This document shows positions 1 through 7,283 of a stretch of 21,427 nucleotides of DNA, one piece after another (position 1 is the first letter of the stretch; each line of letters opens with the position of its first letter). The stretch is from JBDKTH01 sp964558295. GTDB lineage: Bacteria; Planctomycetota; Planctomycetia; Pirellulales; Thermoguttaceae. A model generated the notes under the pieces. The model saw only the letters and a list, made by a program, of their open reading frames with translations, was not told where the DNA came from and did no database searches. Both the position numbers and the translations under genes were made by a program. The stretch covers positions 1-21,427 of the forward strand of contig CAZLDQ010000098.1 in assembly GCA_964558295.1 (NCBI GenBank), in the 5' to 3' direction.

Positions 1-452
1 CGTTCGTCGGGGGCCCGCTGGGCTCGGGGCTGTCTGGGTCGGGCGGCCAGAACCGCGTCAGCGGCTTCGCGCACGTCCACGCCTTCGCCACCGACGGCGG
101 CAAGGACACGGCCCGCTTCTACGATTCCGCCGGCAACGAGCAGTTCTACGGCTGGGAGGGAGAAGCCCGTCTTTGCAGTTCCGCCTTCTACCTGCGGGCT
201 AAGGGTTTTGATAGGGTGAAGGCCTACGCCACGGCCGGCGGTTATGACACCGCACGGTTCTACGACTCTTCCAGCGATGATTACTTCGAGGCGACCGGCG
301 ACCGGGCCGTTTTGCAGTATGGGCTGGCGACGGTCGAAGGCCAGGGCTTTGACTGGGTCGTGGCCGATGCCCTTGAGGGTGGACTGAATACCAAGCATGT
401 CACGGCGATCGACTTTGCATTGACAACCTCAGGCAACTGGGTCGATGTATAG
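1..452 (+). CDS. 3' end of a large tandem-repeat protein (partial)
   Basis: The frame is open from the left edge (first full codon at position 3) to a TAG at 450-452, so the gene starts outside the window. About 149 C-terminal residues are visible. They consist of a 47-residue repeat with core GG-x-D-T-A-R-F-Y-D-S. The core Asp codons start at 105 and 246, and the degenerate third copy (LNTKHV) has its equivalent Asn codon at 387, exactly 141 nt apart each time. The last copy has lost the RFYDS core, as often happens at the end of a repeat array. No catalytic motif, membrane segment or anchor is visible. Large repeat proteins of this kind in planctomycetes are usually thought to be secreted or surface-exposed, but the N-terminus is not visible here. 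It converges on rdgB with only 10 nt between the stop codons. Function unknown. Confidence 0.75.
   Translation, partial: FVGGPLGSGLSGSGGQNRVSGFAHVHAFATDGGKDTARFYDSAGNEQFYGWEGEARLCSSAFYLRAKGFDRVKAYATAGGYDTARFYDSSSDDYFEATGDRAVLQYGLATVEGQGFDWVVADALEGGLNTKHVTAIDFALTTSGNWVDV
40..452 (+). repeat. 141-nt (47-aa) in-frame tandem repeat
   Basis: Three consecutive units share register. The DTARFYDS codons begin at 105 and 246, and the decayed equivalent begins at 387, giving a period of exactly 141 nt. Each unit also carries an F-x-x-V-x-A-x-A segment about ten residues before the core (FAHVHAFAT, FDRVKAYAT, FDWVVADAL). The array continues leftward outside the window. Conservation is at protein level; the DNA of the units has diverged substantially. 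Confidence 0.7.
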
Positions 453-462
453 CTGACAGGCG

Positions 463-1089
463 TCAACGCCACTGCCCACGATCACGAAGGGCCACCAGCG
501 CAGGAAGAAGTTGCCGGGCGGCCCGCGCCCGGTGGCTCAGGCAGGCCTTGACCACGGCGCCCAACTCGGCGAACGTGCGATGGTATTCGACGATTTCGAA
601 GAGCGGATCATAGCCGAAACCCTGCGTGCCTCGCGGGGCAAACAAGATCCGCCCACGGCAGTAGGCTTCACTCTCCGCTCGGATGGTTCCGCTTGGATCA
701 GCTAATGTCATGTGGCAGACGTATTGGGCGGTGCGTTGCTCCAGCGGCGTCCGTCCGAGAGCTTCCAACAAGCGGCGATTGTTCGTTTCGTCTGTGGCGT
801 TCGGGCCGGAGTAGCGGGCAGAGAGGACGCCGGGCGCCCCGCTAAGGGCCGTGACCATCAGACCACTGTCTTCTCCCAAAACCCAGCGTCGTAAGTGCCG
901 GGCCTGCTGCGTTGCCTTGAGGGCCGCATTGGCGGCAAAAGTTGTCCCGTCCTCGACTACCGAAATCGCCTCGGGGTAATCGGCCAACGTCTCAACTTGG
1001 AACCTCCAAGGTGTAAATAGTTCTACGAGTTCCAGCCCTTTCTTACGATTGGCCGTACCGAGGACGAGCAAGGATTGGGGTGAGGACAT
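463..1089 (-). CDS. rdgB: XTP/dITP diphosphatase (RdgB/HAM1 family)
   Basis: Hydrolyses non-canonical purine nucleoside triphosphates (ITP, dITP, XTP) to monophosphate plus pyrophosphate, keeping deaminated purines out of DNA and RNA; cytosolic. The 208 residues match the family's usual ~200. Visible motifs are the N-terminal substrate loop GTANRKK (11-17), the acidic motif EDSGL (73-77), GAPGVLSARYSG (85-96), GFGYDPLF (157-164) and the terminal SHRARA (185-190). The segment before SHR reads VVKACL where the family usually has a K-N-x-[IL] pattern, a mild deviation. ATG at 1087-1089 puts the substrate loop at the expected distance from the N-terminus. I see no clear SD; the leader instead holds a 19-nt repeated element. 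It lies last in a minus-strand run after mtaB and the SPOR-like gene, 131 nt from the latter, so it may have its own promoter. Confidence 0.93.
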   Translation of the reverse strand: MSSPQSLLVLGTANRKKGLELVELFTPWRFQVETLADYPEAISVVEDGTTFAANAALKATQQARHLRRWVLGEDSGLMVTALSGAPGVLSARYSGPNATDETNNRRLLEALGRTPLEQRTAQYVCHMTLADPSGTIRAESEAYCRGRILFAPRGTQGFGYDPLFEIVEYHRTFAELGAVVKACLSHRARAARQLLPALVALRDRGQWR

Positions 1090-1096
1090 GGGGGAA

Positions 1097-1115
1097 TGCA
1101 GAATGATGAATGCAG
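1097..1115. repeat. 19-nt intergenic repeat, copy 1
   Basis: The sequence tgcagaatgatgaatgcag lies 8 nt upstream of the rdgB start codon. Its exact reverse complement occurs at 3885-3903 in the mtaB leader, and a shorter related string (ttcatcattc) lies just before serS. A 19-nt perfect match between leaders in one 21-kb window is unlikely by chance, so it probably belongs to a dispersed intergenic family. Confidence 0.6.
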
Positions 1116-1220
1116 GAGGATAAAGCAGGAAGGGGCGTTGGCCGCTTCCCGGCTTTTGCAGGGGACGGCGTCCGGCAACCCCGCCGTGACCTTTGGCCTT
1201 TGATCGCTTAGACGCTCCCT

Positions 1221-2342
1221 TTACCGCATCCCTATCGTCTCACGGCTGTAGTCGGCACTGATTGACCGCCGGGGGACCGGGATGGGGATGGGCTGGATGT
1301 CGAAGGGGATTCCGACGAGGTTCCGGGGCTTGACGGTGCCATTGGGGAGCCGTTCGGCCGCGAAGTGTTTGATGATCGCCTGGACCTCAGGAGTGAGCTC
1401 CTTTTTGCCGTCGGCGTGCGCGGTGCCTATTGAATCGAAACTCCCCACGGTGACGAGACTGGCATAGCGGTCGTGGAAGACGTAGGCTTCGTAGCCTTTC
1501 ATCCGCAGGGCTTCGCAAAGCTTCTCGGCCTTTTCTCCGGCTTCGACGAGTCCGGTGTGGAACGATTTCTGTCCCCGCTCGATCGCCTTGATCGCGTTTT
1601 GGTCGATGACCACGTTGCCTTCGAAATGGGCAACCTGCACCGTGTATTTGCCTGGGCAATCCAAAAGGCTATAGCGATTGCCGTCGTTCATCGCCAGAAC
1701 CAATTTGTCGACTCCCTTAGGCGCATAGTAGTCGTCGGGCAATAAGGGATTGGTGGTGAGAAACGCGTGTCCCATCGGCCCGCGTTTCTTTTTGTCGCTG
1801 CCGATGGCAGAGTGAATCTCCTTTTGGATCAATCGCAAAGCGGCCAGCGATTGATTGGTCTGCTTCCCTTTTTTGAGATCCAGGCATTCGGGCGTGGCGT
1901 ATTTGAGGGTTTGGAGGGTTTTTTGTGCCTCGGGGTCGTCGACCGAAGGGAAATTTCCGACCATCACGGCGATCTCGCGGACCTCGGAACCTCGTTGATA
2001 TCGCATTTTGACCGGTTCGTTGTACCGGTTGACACCACGGCCGGTGATCTGCTGCTCGTAGTTGAATTCTTTTTCGTAGATATAGGCGGGCAGCTTGTAT
2101 TTTTTACGCAACTCGTAGACCAATTCCTTGGCTTGCTTATTGGCGTTGTCGCCAGAAAATGTACAAGCCACGATGATCCACGGCCCGTTTTGCTCGGTGA
2201 GCGGATAGGTCTTGTCCGGATCTGCCTCAACGCGGTCGAGCGTCAACAATCGATCCCAAGGGGCGGCTGTTGCCAGGGCGGTGAGCCAAGTCACTATGCC
2301 CAGAACCAGGAGACCGATACCAATTCGGCATTTGCTGTTCAT
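1221..2342 (-). CDS. Secreted protein with two SPOR-like regions
   Basis: 373 residues with an N-terminal hydrophobic signal segment (about 7-27, ending ATAAP). Two related regions follow. The first (about 53-135) runs from GPWIIVACTF to VMVGNFPS. The second (about 230-303) runs from GKYTVQVAHF through A-x-x-L-x-x-A-L-x-x-K-G-Y-E-A-Y-V to LVTVGSFDS. The pattern of an opening hydrophobic strand, a helix ending in a Gly-containing turn, then V-x-V-G-x-F resembles SPOR domains, which bind glycan strands lacking stem peptides at division septa. Similarity is by eye and both copies hold insertions. The C-terminus has a Pro-rich stretch (about 351-358). ATG at 2342 has a good SD (GGAGGG 4 nt upstream on the minus strand). 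The mtaB stop is 78 nt upstream, so cotranscription is likely. Probably periplasmic; exact role unknown. Confidence 0.7.
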   Translation of the reverse strand: MNSKCRIGIGLLVLGIVTWLTALATAAPWDRLLTLDRVEADPDKTYPLTEQNGPWIIVACTFSGDNANKQAKELVYELRKKYKLPAYIYEKEFNYEQQITGRGVNRYNEPVKMRYQRGSEVREIAVMVGNFPSVDDPEAQKTLQTLKYATPECLDLKKGKQTNQSLAALRLIQKEIHSAIGSDKKKRGPMGHAFLTTNPLLPDDYYAPKGVDKLVLAMNDGNRYSLLDCPGKYTVQVAHFEGNVVIDQNAIKAIERGQKSFHTGLVEAGEKAEKLCEALRMKGYEAYVFHDRYASLVTVGSFDSIGTAHADGKKELTPEVQAIIKHFAAERLPNGTVKPRNLVGIPFDIQPIPIPVPRRSISADYSRETIGMR

Positions 2343-2420
2343 ACACCCTCCGTGGACAATCCGCCAGCGTCGAAAAGTGGGCCGGAGTGTAGCAGAAGCC
2401 CTGAACAGGTGCCAGAGCGA

Positions 2421-3824
2421 TTAAGAGGCGATGACCGTGGCCTGAATCCGTCCTTCAGCGACCGACCCCGCCACGACGCGGACTAGTTGCCCCGGGCTCA
2501 CTCCGTGTGCCGCTAACTCTACAGGGGTGTACCGGTCCGAAGTTCCCACCAAGCGACCAAGCGGCGTCTTGAGGGGCGATTCGACAAGCACTTGTAGCTC
2601 GCGCCCCGTCAACCGTCGAAAGTAGTTGCGTCGACAGCGCTCGGCCAGTTTGATCAGGGCGTTGGCCCGATCGCGTTTGATTGGCTCGGGCACCTGATCC
2701 GGCATCTCGGCGGCCAGCGTTCCCTCGCGGGGGCTGAAGCGGAAGACATGGACTTTGGAGAAGCCGAGCCGTTCGACCACCTGGCACGACTGGCGAAAAT
2801 CTTCGTCCGATTCTCCCGGAAAACCGACGATGATGTCTGTCGTTAGGGCTGGCTCTTCCAGGGCTTTGCGGATCATCTGGCAGCATTCCTGGACCTCGGC
2901 GATCCCGCTCCGACGCCGCATTCGTGCGAGAATCCGGTCTGAGCCGCTCTGCACGGAAATATGCAGATGAGCACAGACACGTGCTGGGTGTTCCGCCATC
3001 ACGGCGAGCAACTCGGGCGTGATCTCGGCCGCCTCCAAGCTCGACAGCCGTACCCGGAACGCCCCGCTCAGGGCGACGACTCGGCGCAGAAGGTCCGCCA
3101 GAGTGGGGGTGTTCTTGTGACGCTGCAGATGGAAAGTGAAGGGGGCGGTTGCTAAATCCTGTGTGCCGCCATTTGTGTAGGTCGTAATCCTATCGCCGGA
3201 AGGGGTTGCGCACTTCGGCTGCACAAGAGGTTGGTCGACCGCGAGGTCGGGCTGTGGCAGGCCGATCCCGTAAAGCCCCAGATGAATTCCCGTCAGTACG
3301 ATCTCTCGGTGGCCATGATCGACCAGCCGCTGGACTTCTTCCAGAACGTCGTTCACAGGCCGGCTGGCGAGTATTGGCCGTACCGAGGGGATAATGCAAT
3401 AGCTGCAATGCATCGGGCAACCGTCCTGCACCTTGACAAACGCTCGATGCCGATGCCCGAAAGAGGAAATGCCGCTGGGGATGTCGACGAGTCCAAACAT
3501 TGCCAGCAGTTCGGGGAGTTGTCGCTTATCGGTCACGACATGGGTAACGTTGGGCAACTGGCGGATCTCGTCCGGGGCGCGGGTGGCGTAACAACCCATT
3601 ACGATAATCTTGGTGCCTGGGTTCTGTCGGGCCAATTGTCGGATCAGCTTTCGGCTCTTCAGGTCACCGTCAGCCGTTACCGTGCAGGTATTCACCACGC
3701 ACAGATCGGCCGGTACTCCCTTCCCGGCCTCCTCGTACCCAAGACGCAGCAATCCCTCACGGACGTATTCCGTTTCGTACTGATTGACCTTGCAGCCCAG
3801 TGTGACAGTTCGCAGTGTCGGCAT
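2421..3824 (-). CDS. mtaB: tRNA t6A37 methylthiotransferase MtaB-like
   Basis: Radical-SAM methylthiotransferase, expected to convert t6A37 to ms2t6A37 in ANN-reading tRNAs using two [4Fe-4S] clusters. The N-terminal domain has the MtaB-type opening VTLGCKVNQYE, with Cys11, Cys47 (VVNTCTVT) and Cys78 (VMGCYA). The radical-SAM triad is C136-x3-C140-x2-C143 in VQDGCPMHCSYCIIP. A TRAM-like tail covers about 408-467. I chose ATG at 3824 (467 aa). An upstream ATG at 3890 adds 22 residues translated from low-complexity leader sequence and is unlikely. No clear SD is visible. The protein is about 40 residues longer than usual because of a segment at about 187-240, between GIHLGLYG and LADLLRR, absent from MtaB proteins I know. 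clpS lies 84 nt upstream on the same strand. Confidence 0.9.
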   Translation of the reverse strand: MPTLRTVTLGCKVNQYETEYVREGLLRLGYEEAGKGVPADLCVVNTCTVTADGDLKSRKLIRQLARQNPGTKIIVMGCYATRAPDEIRQLPNVTHVVTDKRQLPELLAMFGLVDIPSGISSFGHRHRAFVKVQDGCPMHCSYCIIPSVRPILASRPVNDVLEEVQRLVDHGHREIVLTGIHLGLYGIGLPQPDLAVDQPLVQPKCATPSGDRITTYTNGGTQDLATAPFTFHLQRHKNTPTLADLLRRVVALSGAFRVRLSSLEAAEITPELLAVMAEHPARVCAHLHISVQSGSDRILARMRRRSGIAEVQECCQMIRKALEEPALTTDIIVGFPGESDEDFRQSCQVVERLGFSKVHVFRFSPREGTLAAEMPDQVPEPIKRDRANALIKLAERCRRNYFRRLTGRELQVLVESPLKTPLGRLVGTSDRYTPVELAAHGVSPGQLVRVVAGSVAEGRIQATVIAS

Positions 3825-3884
3825 TGAGGAGTGGAGAGTGGGGCGAGGGGGGAGGGAGACGACACGATGGGAACGCATGCCGTT

Positions 3885-3903
3885 CTGCATTCATCATTCT
3901 GCA
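3885..3903. repeat. 19-nt intergenic repeat, copy 2 (inverted)
   Basis: The sequence ctgcattcatcattctgca is the exact reverse complement of 1097-1115. It sits between the clpS stop (3909) and the mtaB start (3824). It is flanked by a purine-rich low-complexity stretch (3825-3862, gagtggagagtgggg type) that also resembles the sequence just after serS. Confidence 0.6.
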
Positions 3904-3908
3904 ATCCG

Positions 3909-4274
3909 TCACTCGTCTTCCACCGGTTCAATGGTGGCCCACATCGAGCCATCGCAATCTTCGATGAGTGGGTCTTTGCCAAAGGCGTGGATCTGATCGC
4001 GTTTTAGTTCGGCGTGTTCCTTGGTGGTGGTCAGGACGATGGAGCGGCCTTGCTTGTCGACATTCAAAGCGATTTGCATCCCCTTTTCCAGCGGGAAGCC
4101 AAAGAGCTGCATCATCATTGCAATCACATACTGATACGTGTGGTCATCGTCGTTCCAAAGGACGACGTTATAGCGAGGCTGATGCTTGTGTTTTTCGGTC
4201 TCTTTGACTTCACGGCGACGAGCCGTCGCTTGCACCGGTTGATCAATGGAGGTTGAGGCAGCATCGGACATCAT
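3909..4274 (-). CDS. clpS: ClpS-family Clp protease adaptor
   Basis: ClpS binds the N-domain of ClpA/ClpC and delivers N-degron substrates to ClpP. The 121 residues comprise a charged tail (1-33) and the ClpS core: RYNVVLWNDDDHTYQYV (34-50), matching the NDD-x-T substrate-pocket motif; the helix YVIAMMMQLFGF; NVDKQGRSIVLTT (71-83); and a C-terminal helix with KEHAELKRDQIHAFG. The residue equivalent to E. coli His66, which contacts the N-degron alpha-amino group, is Asp73 (NVDKQG aligned with AVHYQG). Degron preference may therefore differ from the E. coli adaptor. ATG at 4274 follows a good SD (GGAGGGG, 4 nt spacing). First gene of the minus-strand run, with a promoter candidate about 60 nt upstream. 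No Clp ATPase is encoded in this window. Confidence 0.9.
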   Translation of the reverse strand: MMSDAASTSIDQPVQATARRREVKETEKHKHQPRYNVVLWNDDDHTYQYVIAMMMQLFGFPLEKGMQIALNVDKQGRSIVLTTTKEHAELKRDQIHAFGKDPLIEDCDGSMWATIEPVEDE

Positions 4275-4331
4275 TAGACCCCTCCGTTGGTTACATTCTT
4301 TTAGCCCCGATAGCCGGATGGACCATAAATC

Positions 4332-4337
4332 ATTATA
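4332..4337 (-). promoter_or_regulatory. Candidate -10 box for clpS
   Basis: On the minus strand this reads TATAAT, a perfect sigma-70 -10 box. A weak -35 (TTCGGA) lies 16 nt upstream at 4354-4359. Transcription would start near 4325, leaving a ~50-nt leader before clpS. The region is also one of the few AT-rich stretches in the window, and the M20 peptidase gene diverges from it. Confidence 0.45.
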
Positions 4338-4390
4338 TTGTAGGCTAGGGAACTCCGAAAAGCTCCCCCGTGTTGTTGGTGGTGTACCCT

Positions 4391-5755
4391 ATGTTAGCAA
4401 TAGATCAATACTTGGATGCTCAGCGGAAGCAGTTTGAGCAAGAACTGTGCGAATTGCTGCGGATTGCGAGCGTCAGTGCCGATCCGGCCTGCCGTGGGGA
4501 GACCCAGCGGGCGGCCGAGTGGGTGGCTGAGCGGTTTCGCCGGATGGGCTTTCAGACCACGATGATTCCGACGGCCGGCCATCCGCTGGTCTATGCTCAG
4601 TCGCCGCGTGTAGCTGATGCGCCGACGGTGTTGGTCTATGGCCACTATGACGTCCAGCCTGCCGATCCGATCGAGTTGTGGACCACGCCGCCGTTTGAGC
4701 CGACCGAGCGTGACGGGCAGATCTTCGCCCGCGGTGCGACGGACGACAAAGGCCAGATGCTGACCCACGTGTTCAGCGCCCAGGCTTGGTTGGAGACGGT
4801 CGGGCGTTTGCCGGTCAACCTGAAGTACATCATCGAAGGAGAAGAAGAGGTGGGCAGCCGGGGCCTGGAGATGTTTCTCCACGAGCATGCCGATCAACTG
4901 GCCTGCGACTGCTGCGTGATCAGCGACGGCGCCCAGTTTGCTCCGGGGCAGCCGGCGATCACGTACGGACTTCGCGGGATTGCCTACTATGAGCTGGTGC
5001 TGACTGGGCCTAATCGGGATCTTCACTCCGGCACCTTTGGCGGTACGGTGACGAATCCGGCCAACGCCCTGGCGCGGATGCTCGCTGGCTTAATTGATGA
5101 GCAGGGGCGGATTCAGATTCCCGGGTTCTACGATGACGTGGTACCGCTCTCCGCGGACGAGCGGGAGCAGTTGGCCCGACTGCCGTTTGACGAAGCAGGA
5201 TACGCCCGCCAGATTGGCGTGACCACCACCAGCGGTGAAGCCGGTTATTCGACCCTTGAACGCCGTTGGGGCCGGCCGACCTTCGACATTAATGGGCTTA
5301 CGAGCGGTTACCAAGGCGAAGGGGCCAAGACGGTGCTCCCCAGTACGGCGACTGCCAAGTTCAGTTTCCGGTTGGTCCCCAACCAACAGCCTGCTCGGAT
5401 TAGCCAACTCCTCGAAGCACGGCTCAAGGAACTCTGTCCGCCGGGAATCTCAATGGTCTTGCACGATCACCACGGTTCGCCCGGGGTGCGGGTCCCCTTG
5501 GAGAGTCCCTATGTCCAGGCCGCTGCCCGCGCGATCGAGTACGCCTTCGGCCGGGCTCCGGTCTATACCCGCGAGGGCGGCTCGATTCCGATCGTTTCGA
5601 CCTTCCACGAAACCCTGGGCGTCGATACGCTACTAGTCGGTTGGGGGCAGGACGACGACAATACCCATAGTCCCAACGAAAAGTTCTCCCTGGACGACTT
5701 CCACCGTGCCATTAAAGCCAGTGCCAGGCTCTGGGAAGAATTGGGGAAGCTGTAG
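4391..5755 (+). CDS. M20-family metallopeptidase (dipeptidase)
   Basis: Di-zinc peptidase of the M20/CNDP-like dipeptidase type; cytosolic, no signal peptide. With ATG at 4391 the protein is 454 residues, typical for the family. Metal and catalytic motifs are in order: GHYDVQP (His85, Asp87), ARGATDDKGQ (bridging Asp118), EGEEEVGS (general base Glu151, metal ligand Glu152), VISDG (Asp179), the dimerisation-lid motif DLHSGTFGG (His212), and near the end REGGSIP and HSPNEKF. An in-frame ATG at 4370 would add MLLVVYP. I prefer 4391 because LAIDQYLDAQ is the normal start of such proteins, though neither has a convincing SD. The substrate cannot be told from sequence; family members cleave dipeptides such as Cys-Gly or carnosine-like molecules. 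It diverges from clpS and precedes serS by 151 nt. Confidence 0.9.
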   Translation: MLAIDQYLDAQRKQFEQELCELLRIASVSADPACRGETQRAAEWVAERFRRMGFQTTMIPTAGHPLVYAQSPRVADAPTVLVYGHYDVQPADPIELWTTPPFEPTERDGQIFARGATDDKGQMLTHVFSAQAWLETVGRLPVNLKYIIEGEEEVGSRGLEMFLHEHADQLACDCCVISDGAQFAPGQPAITYGLRGIAYYELVLTGPNRDLHSGTFGGTVTNPANALARMLAGLIDEQGRIQIPGFYDDVVPLSADEREQLARLPFDEAGYARQIGVTTTSGEAGYSTLERRWGRPTFDINGLTSGYQGEGAKTVLPSTATAKFSFRLVPNQQPARISQLLEARLKELCPPGISMVLHDHHGSPGVRVPLESPYVQAAARAIEYAFGRAPVYTREGGSIPIVSTFHETLGVDTLLVGWGQDDDNTHSPNEKFSLDDFHRAIKASARLWEELGKL

Positions 5756-5906
5756 GCAGTACATGGTGCACAGTTGGCGGTAGGAGACTGAGGATGTAGG
5801 GATCAGCGTTTCCCCCGGCCTGTCTTGTGGCGCAGTGTCCTTCTGTGTCCTACGCACCGCGTACCGCCATCTACCATCCACCATCCATCATTCATCATTC
5901 ACCACC
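5756..5906 (+). other. serS leader with CATC/CATT low-complexity tract
   Basis: The 151 nt between the M20 peptidase stop and the serS ATG end in a run of CATC/CATTC units (about 5867-5902) reaching within 5 nt of the start codon. No SD is visible. The ttcatcattc string is shared with the rdgB and mtaB leaders. I see no T-box (no GGTGG-type antiterminator bulge) and no obvious terminator hairpin. Confidence 0.4.
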
Positions 5907-7184
5907 ATGCTCGATCGTCGATTCATCGTTGAAAACCCGGAACTGGTCAAGCAGAACTGCGCCAATCGGAACGTCACGGTCGACGTTGATCGGTTTGTCG
6001 ACCTTGAACAGCAGCGCAAGGCGACGCAATTGGCAATCGACGAGTTAAATCGGAAGGCCAACGATGTGGCCAAGTCGATTGGCAAGGCCAAGGATGCGGC
6101 GGAACGGGAAGCACGCAAGGAGGAAGGACGCCAGTTGCGCGAGCAGGTTACGGCGGCGCAGGCGGAATTGGAGCGGATCATTCAGGAGCAGGAGGCCATT
6201 CATCGCTCGATCCCCAATATGACACATCCCGACGCGCCAGTCGGCGTGGACGACACGGCGAACCGGGAAGTCTTCAAGGGGAAGACGCCTGTTCCCCAGT
6301 TCGATTTCCCCCCCTTGGACCACGTGGACCTGGGTGAGAAGCTCGATCTGTTCGACTTTGAAGCGGGAGCTCACGTGACCGGGCATGGGTTCTATTTCCT
6401 TAAGAACGAGGCCGTCTTGCTGGAACTGGCCCTGCAACGATACGCCGTGGATCTGTTGATCCGCGAGGGGTTCACGCCCACGACCACGCCCGACTTGGCA
6501 CGCAACGACATCCTTGAAGGGACCGGCTACATTCCCCGCGGGCCGGAAACCCAGATTTACAGCATTGCCAATACCGATCTGAGCCTGATCGCCACGGCCG
6601 AGATCACGCTTGGCGGTCTCTATGCCGACACGATCCTCGACGCCGAAGACCTGCCGATCAAGCTCTGTGGCATCAGCCATTGCTTCCGCACCGAGGCGGG
6701 GGCCGGCGGTCGTGCGGCTCGAGGGCTTTATCGCGTCCACCAGTTTACCAAGGTCGAGATGTTCGCCTTCACGCTCCCCGGGGATAGCGATGGGATGCTC
6801 GACCATCTCCGCGACCTGGAGTGCCGGTTGTTCGACGGGCTGGGTATCCCCTACCGTGTGGTTGACACGGCCACGGGCGACCTGGGTGGTCCGGCCTATC
6901 GCAAGTTCGACCTGGAGGCCTGGATGCCCGGGCGTGGCGGTTATGGCGAAGTGACCAGCACCTCGAACTGTACCGACTTCCAAGCCCGACGACTGGGCGT
7001 GCGCTACAAGGTTAAGGGGGAGAAGGGAACCCGCTTCGTTCACACCCTCAACGGCACGGCTATCGCCATCAGCCGGGCAATGATCGCGGTTCTAGAAAAC
7101 TACCAGCAGGCCGACGGCTCCGTGGTCATTCCCGAAGTCCTCCGTCCCTGGGTCGGCAAGGATCGGATCGAGCCGCGGAAGTGA
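5907..7184 (+). CDS. serS: Seryl-tRNA synthetase
   Basis: Charges tRNA-Ser (and tRNA-Sec where present) with serine; cytosolic class II synthetase. ATG at 5907 gives 425 residues, the usual length, and begins MLDRRFIVENPELV like other SerRS. The longer frame from 5835 would translate the low-complexity leader, so I rejected it. The N-terminal tRNA-binding coiled-coil arm spans about 30-100. The catalytic domain shows TAEITLGGLYAD, motif 2 (CFRTEAGAGGRAARGLYRVHQFTKVE) and motif 3 near the end (STSNCTDFQARR, then HTLNGTAIAISR). All key positions look intact. It is followed by a G-rich convergent region before glmM. Confidence 0.96.
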   Translation: MLDRRFIVENPELVKQNCANRNVTVDVDRFVDLEQQRKATQLAIDELNRKANDVAKSIGKAKDAAEREARKEEGRQLREQVTAAQAELERIIQEQEAIHRSIPNMTHPDAPVGVDDTANREVFKGKTPVPQFDFPPLDHVDLGEKLDLFDFEAGAHVTGHGFYFLKNEAVLLELALQRYAVDLLIREGFTPTTTPDLARNDILEGTGYIPRGPETQIYSIANTDLSLIATAEITLGGLYADTILDAEDLPIKLCGISHCFRTEAGAGGRAARGLYRVHQFTKVEMFAFTLPGDSDGMLDHLRDLECRLFDGLGIPYRVVDTATGDLGGPAYRKFDLEAWMPGRGGYGEVTSTSNCTDFQARRLGVRYKVKGEKGTRFVHTLNGTAIAISRAMIAVLENYQQADGSVVIPEVLRPWVGKDRIEPRK

Positions 7185-7193
7185 GTGGAGAAT

Positions 7194-7280
7194 GGGGAAG
7201 TAGGGGCATGGGGGGATGGGAGGATGTGAGACAAAGCCTGCATCCACGGCTGTCCCCCCCACGCTCCTACACCCCTACGT
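7194..7280. terminator. G-rich inverted region between convergent genes; possible bidirectional terminator
   Basis: Between the serS stop (7184) and glmM stop (7284), gtagggg at 7200-7206 is complementary to cccctac at 7272-7278. The G6 run at 7209-7214 can pair with the C run near 7252-7260, forming an imperfect long hairpin. No clear U-tract follows in either direction. The left arm also fits a G-quadruplex pattern on the plus strand (7194-7220). A transcription-ending role is inferred mainly from position. Confidence 0.3.
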
Positions 7281-7283
7281 TCC

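Noticed and set aside
5835..5906. N-terminal extension of serS from an upstream ATG
   Set aside because: It would translate the CATC/CATT low-complexity leader; the protein from 5907 starts like other SerRS and has normal length.
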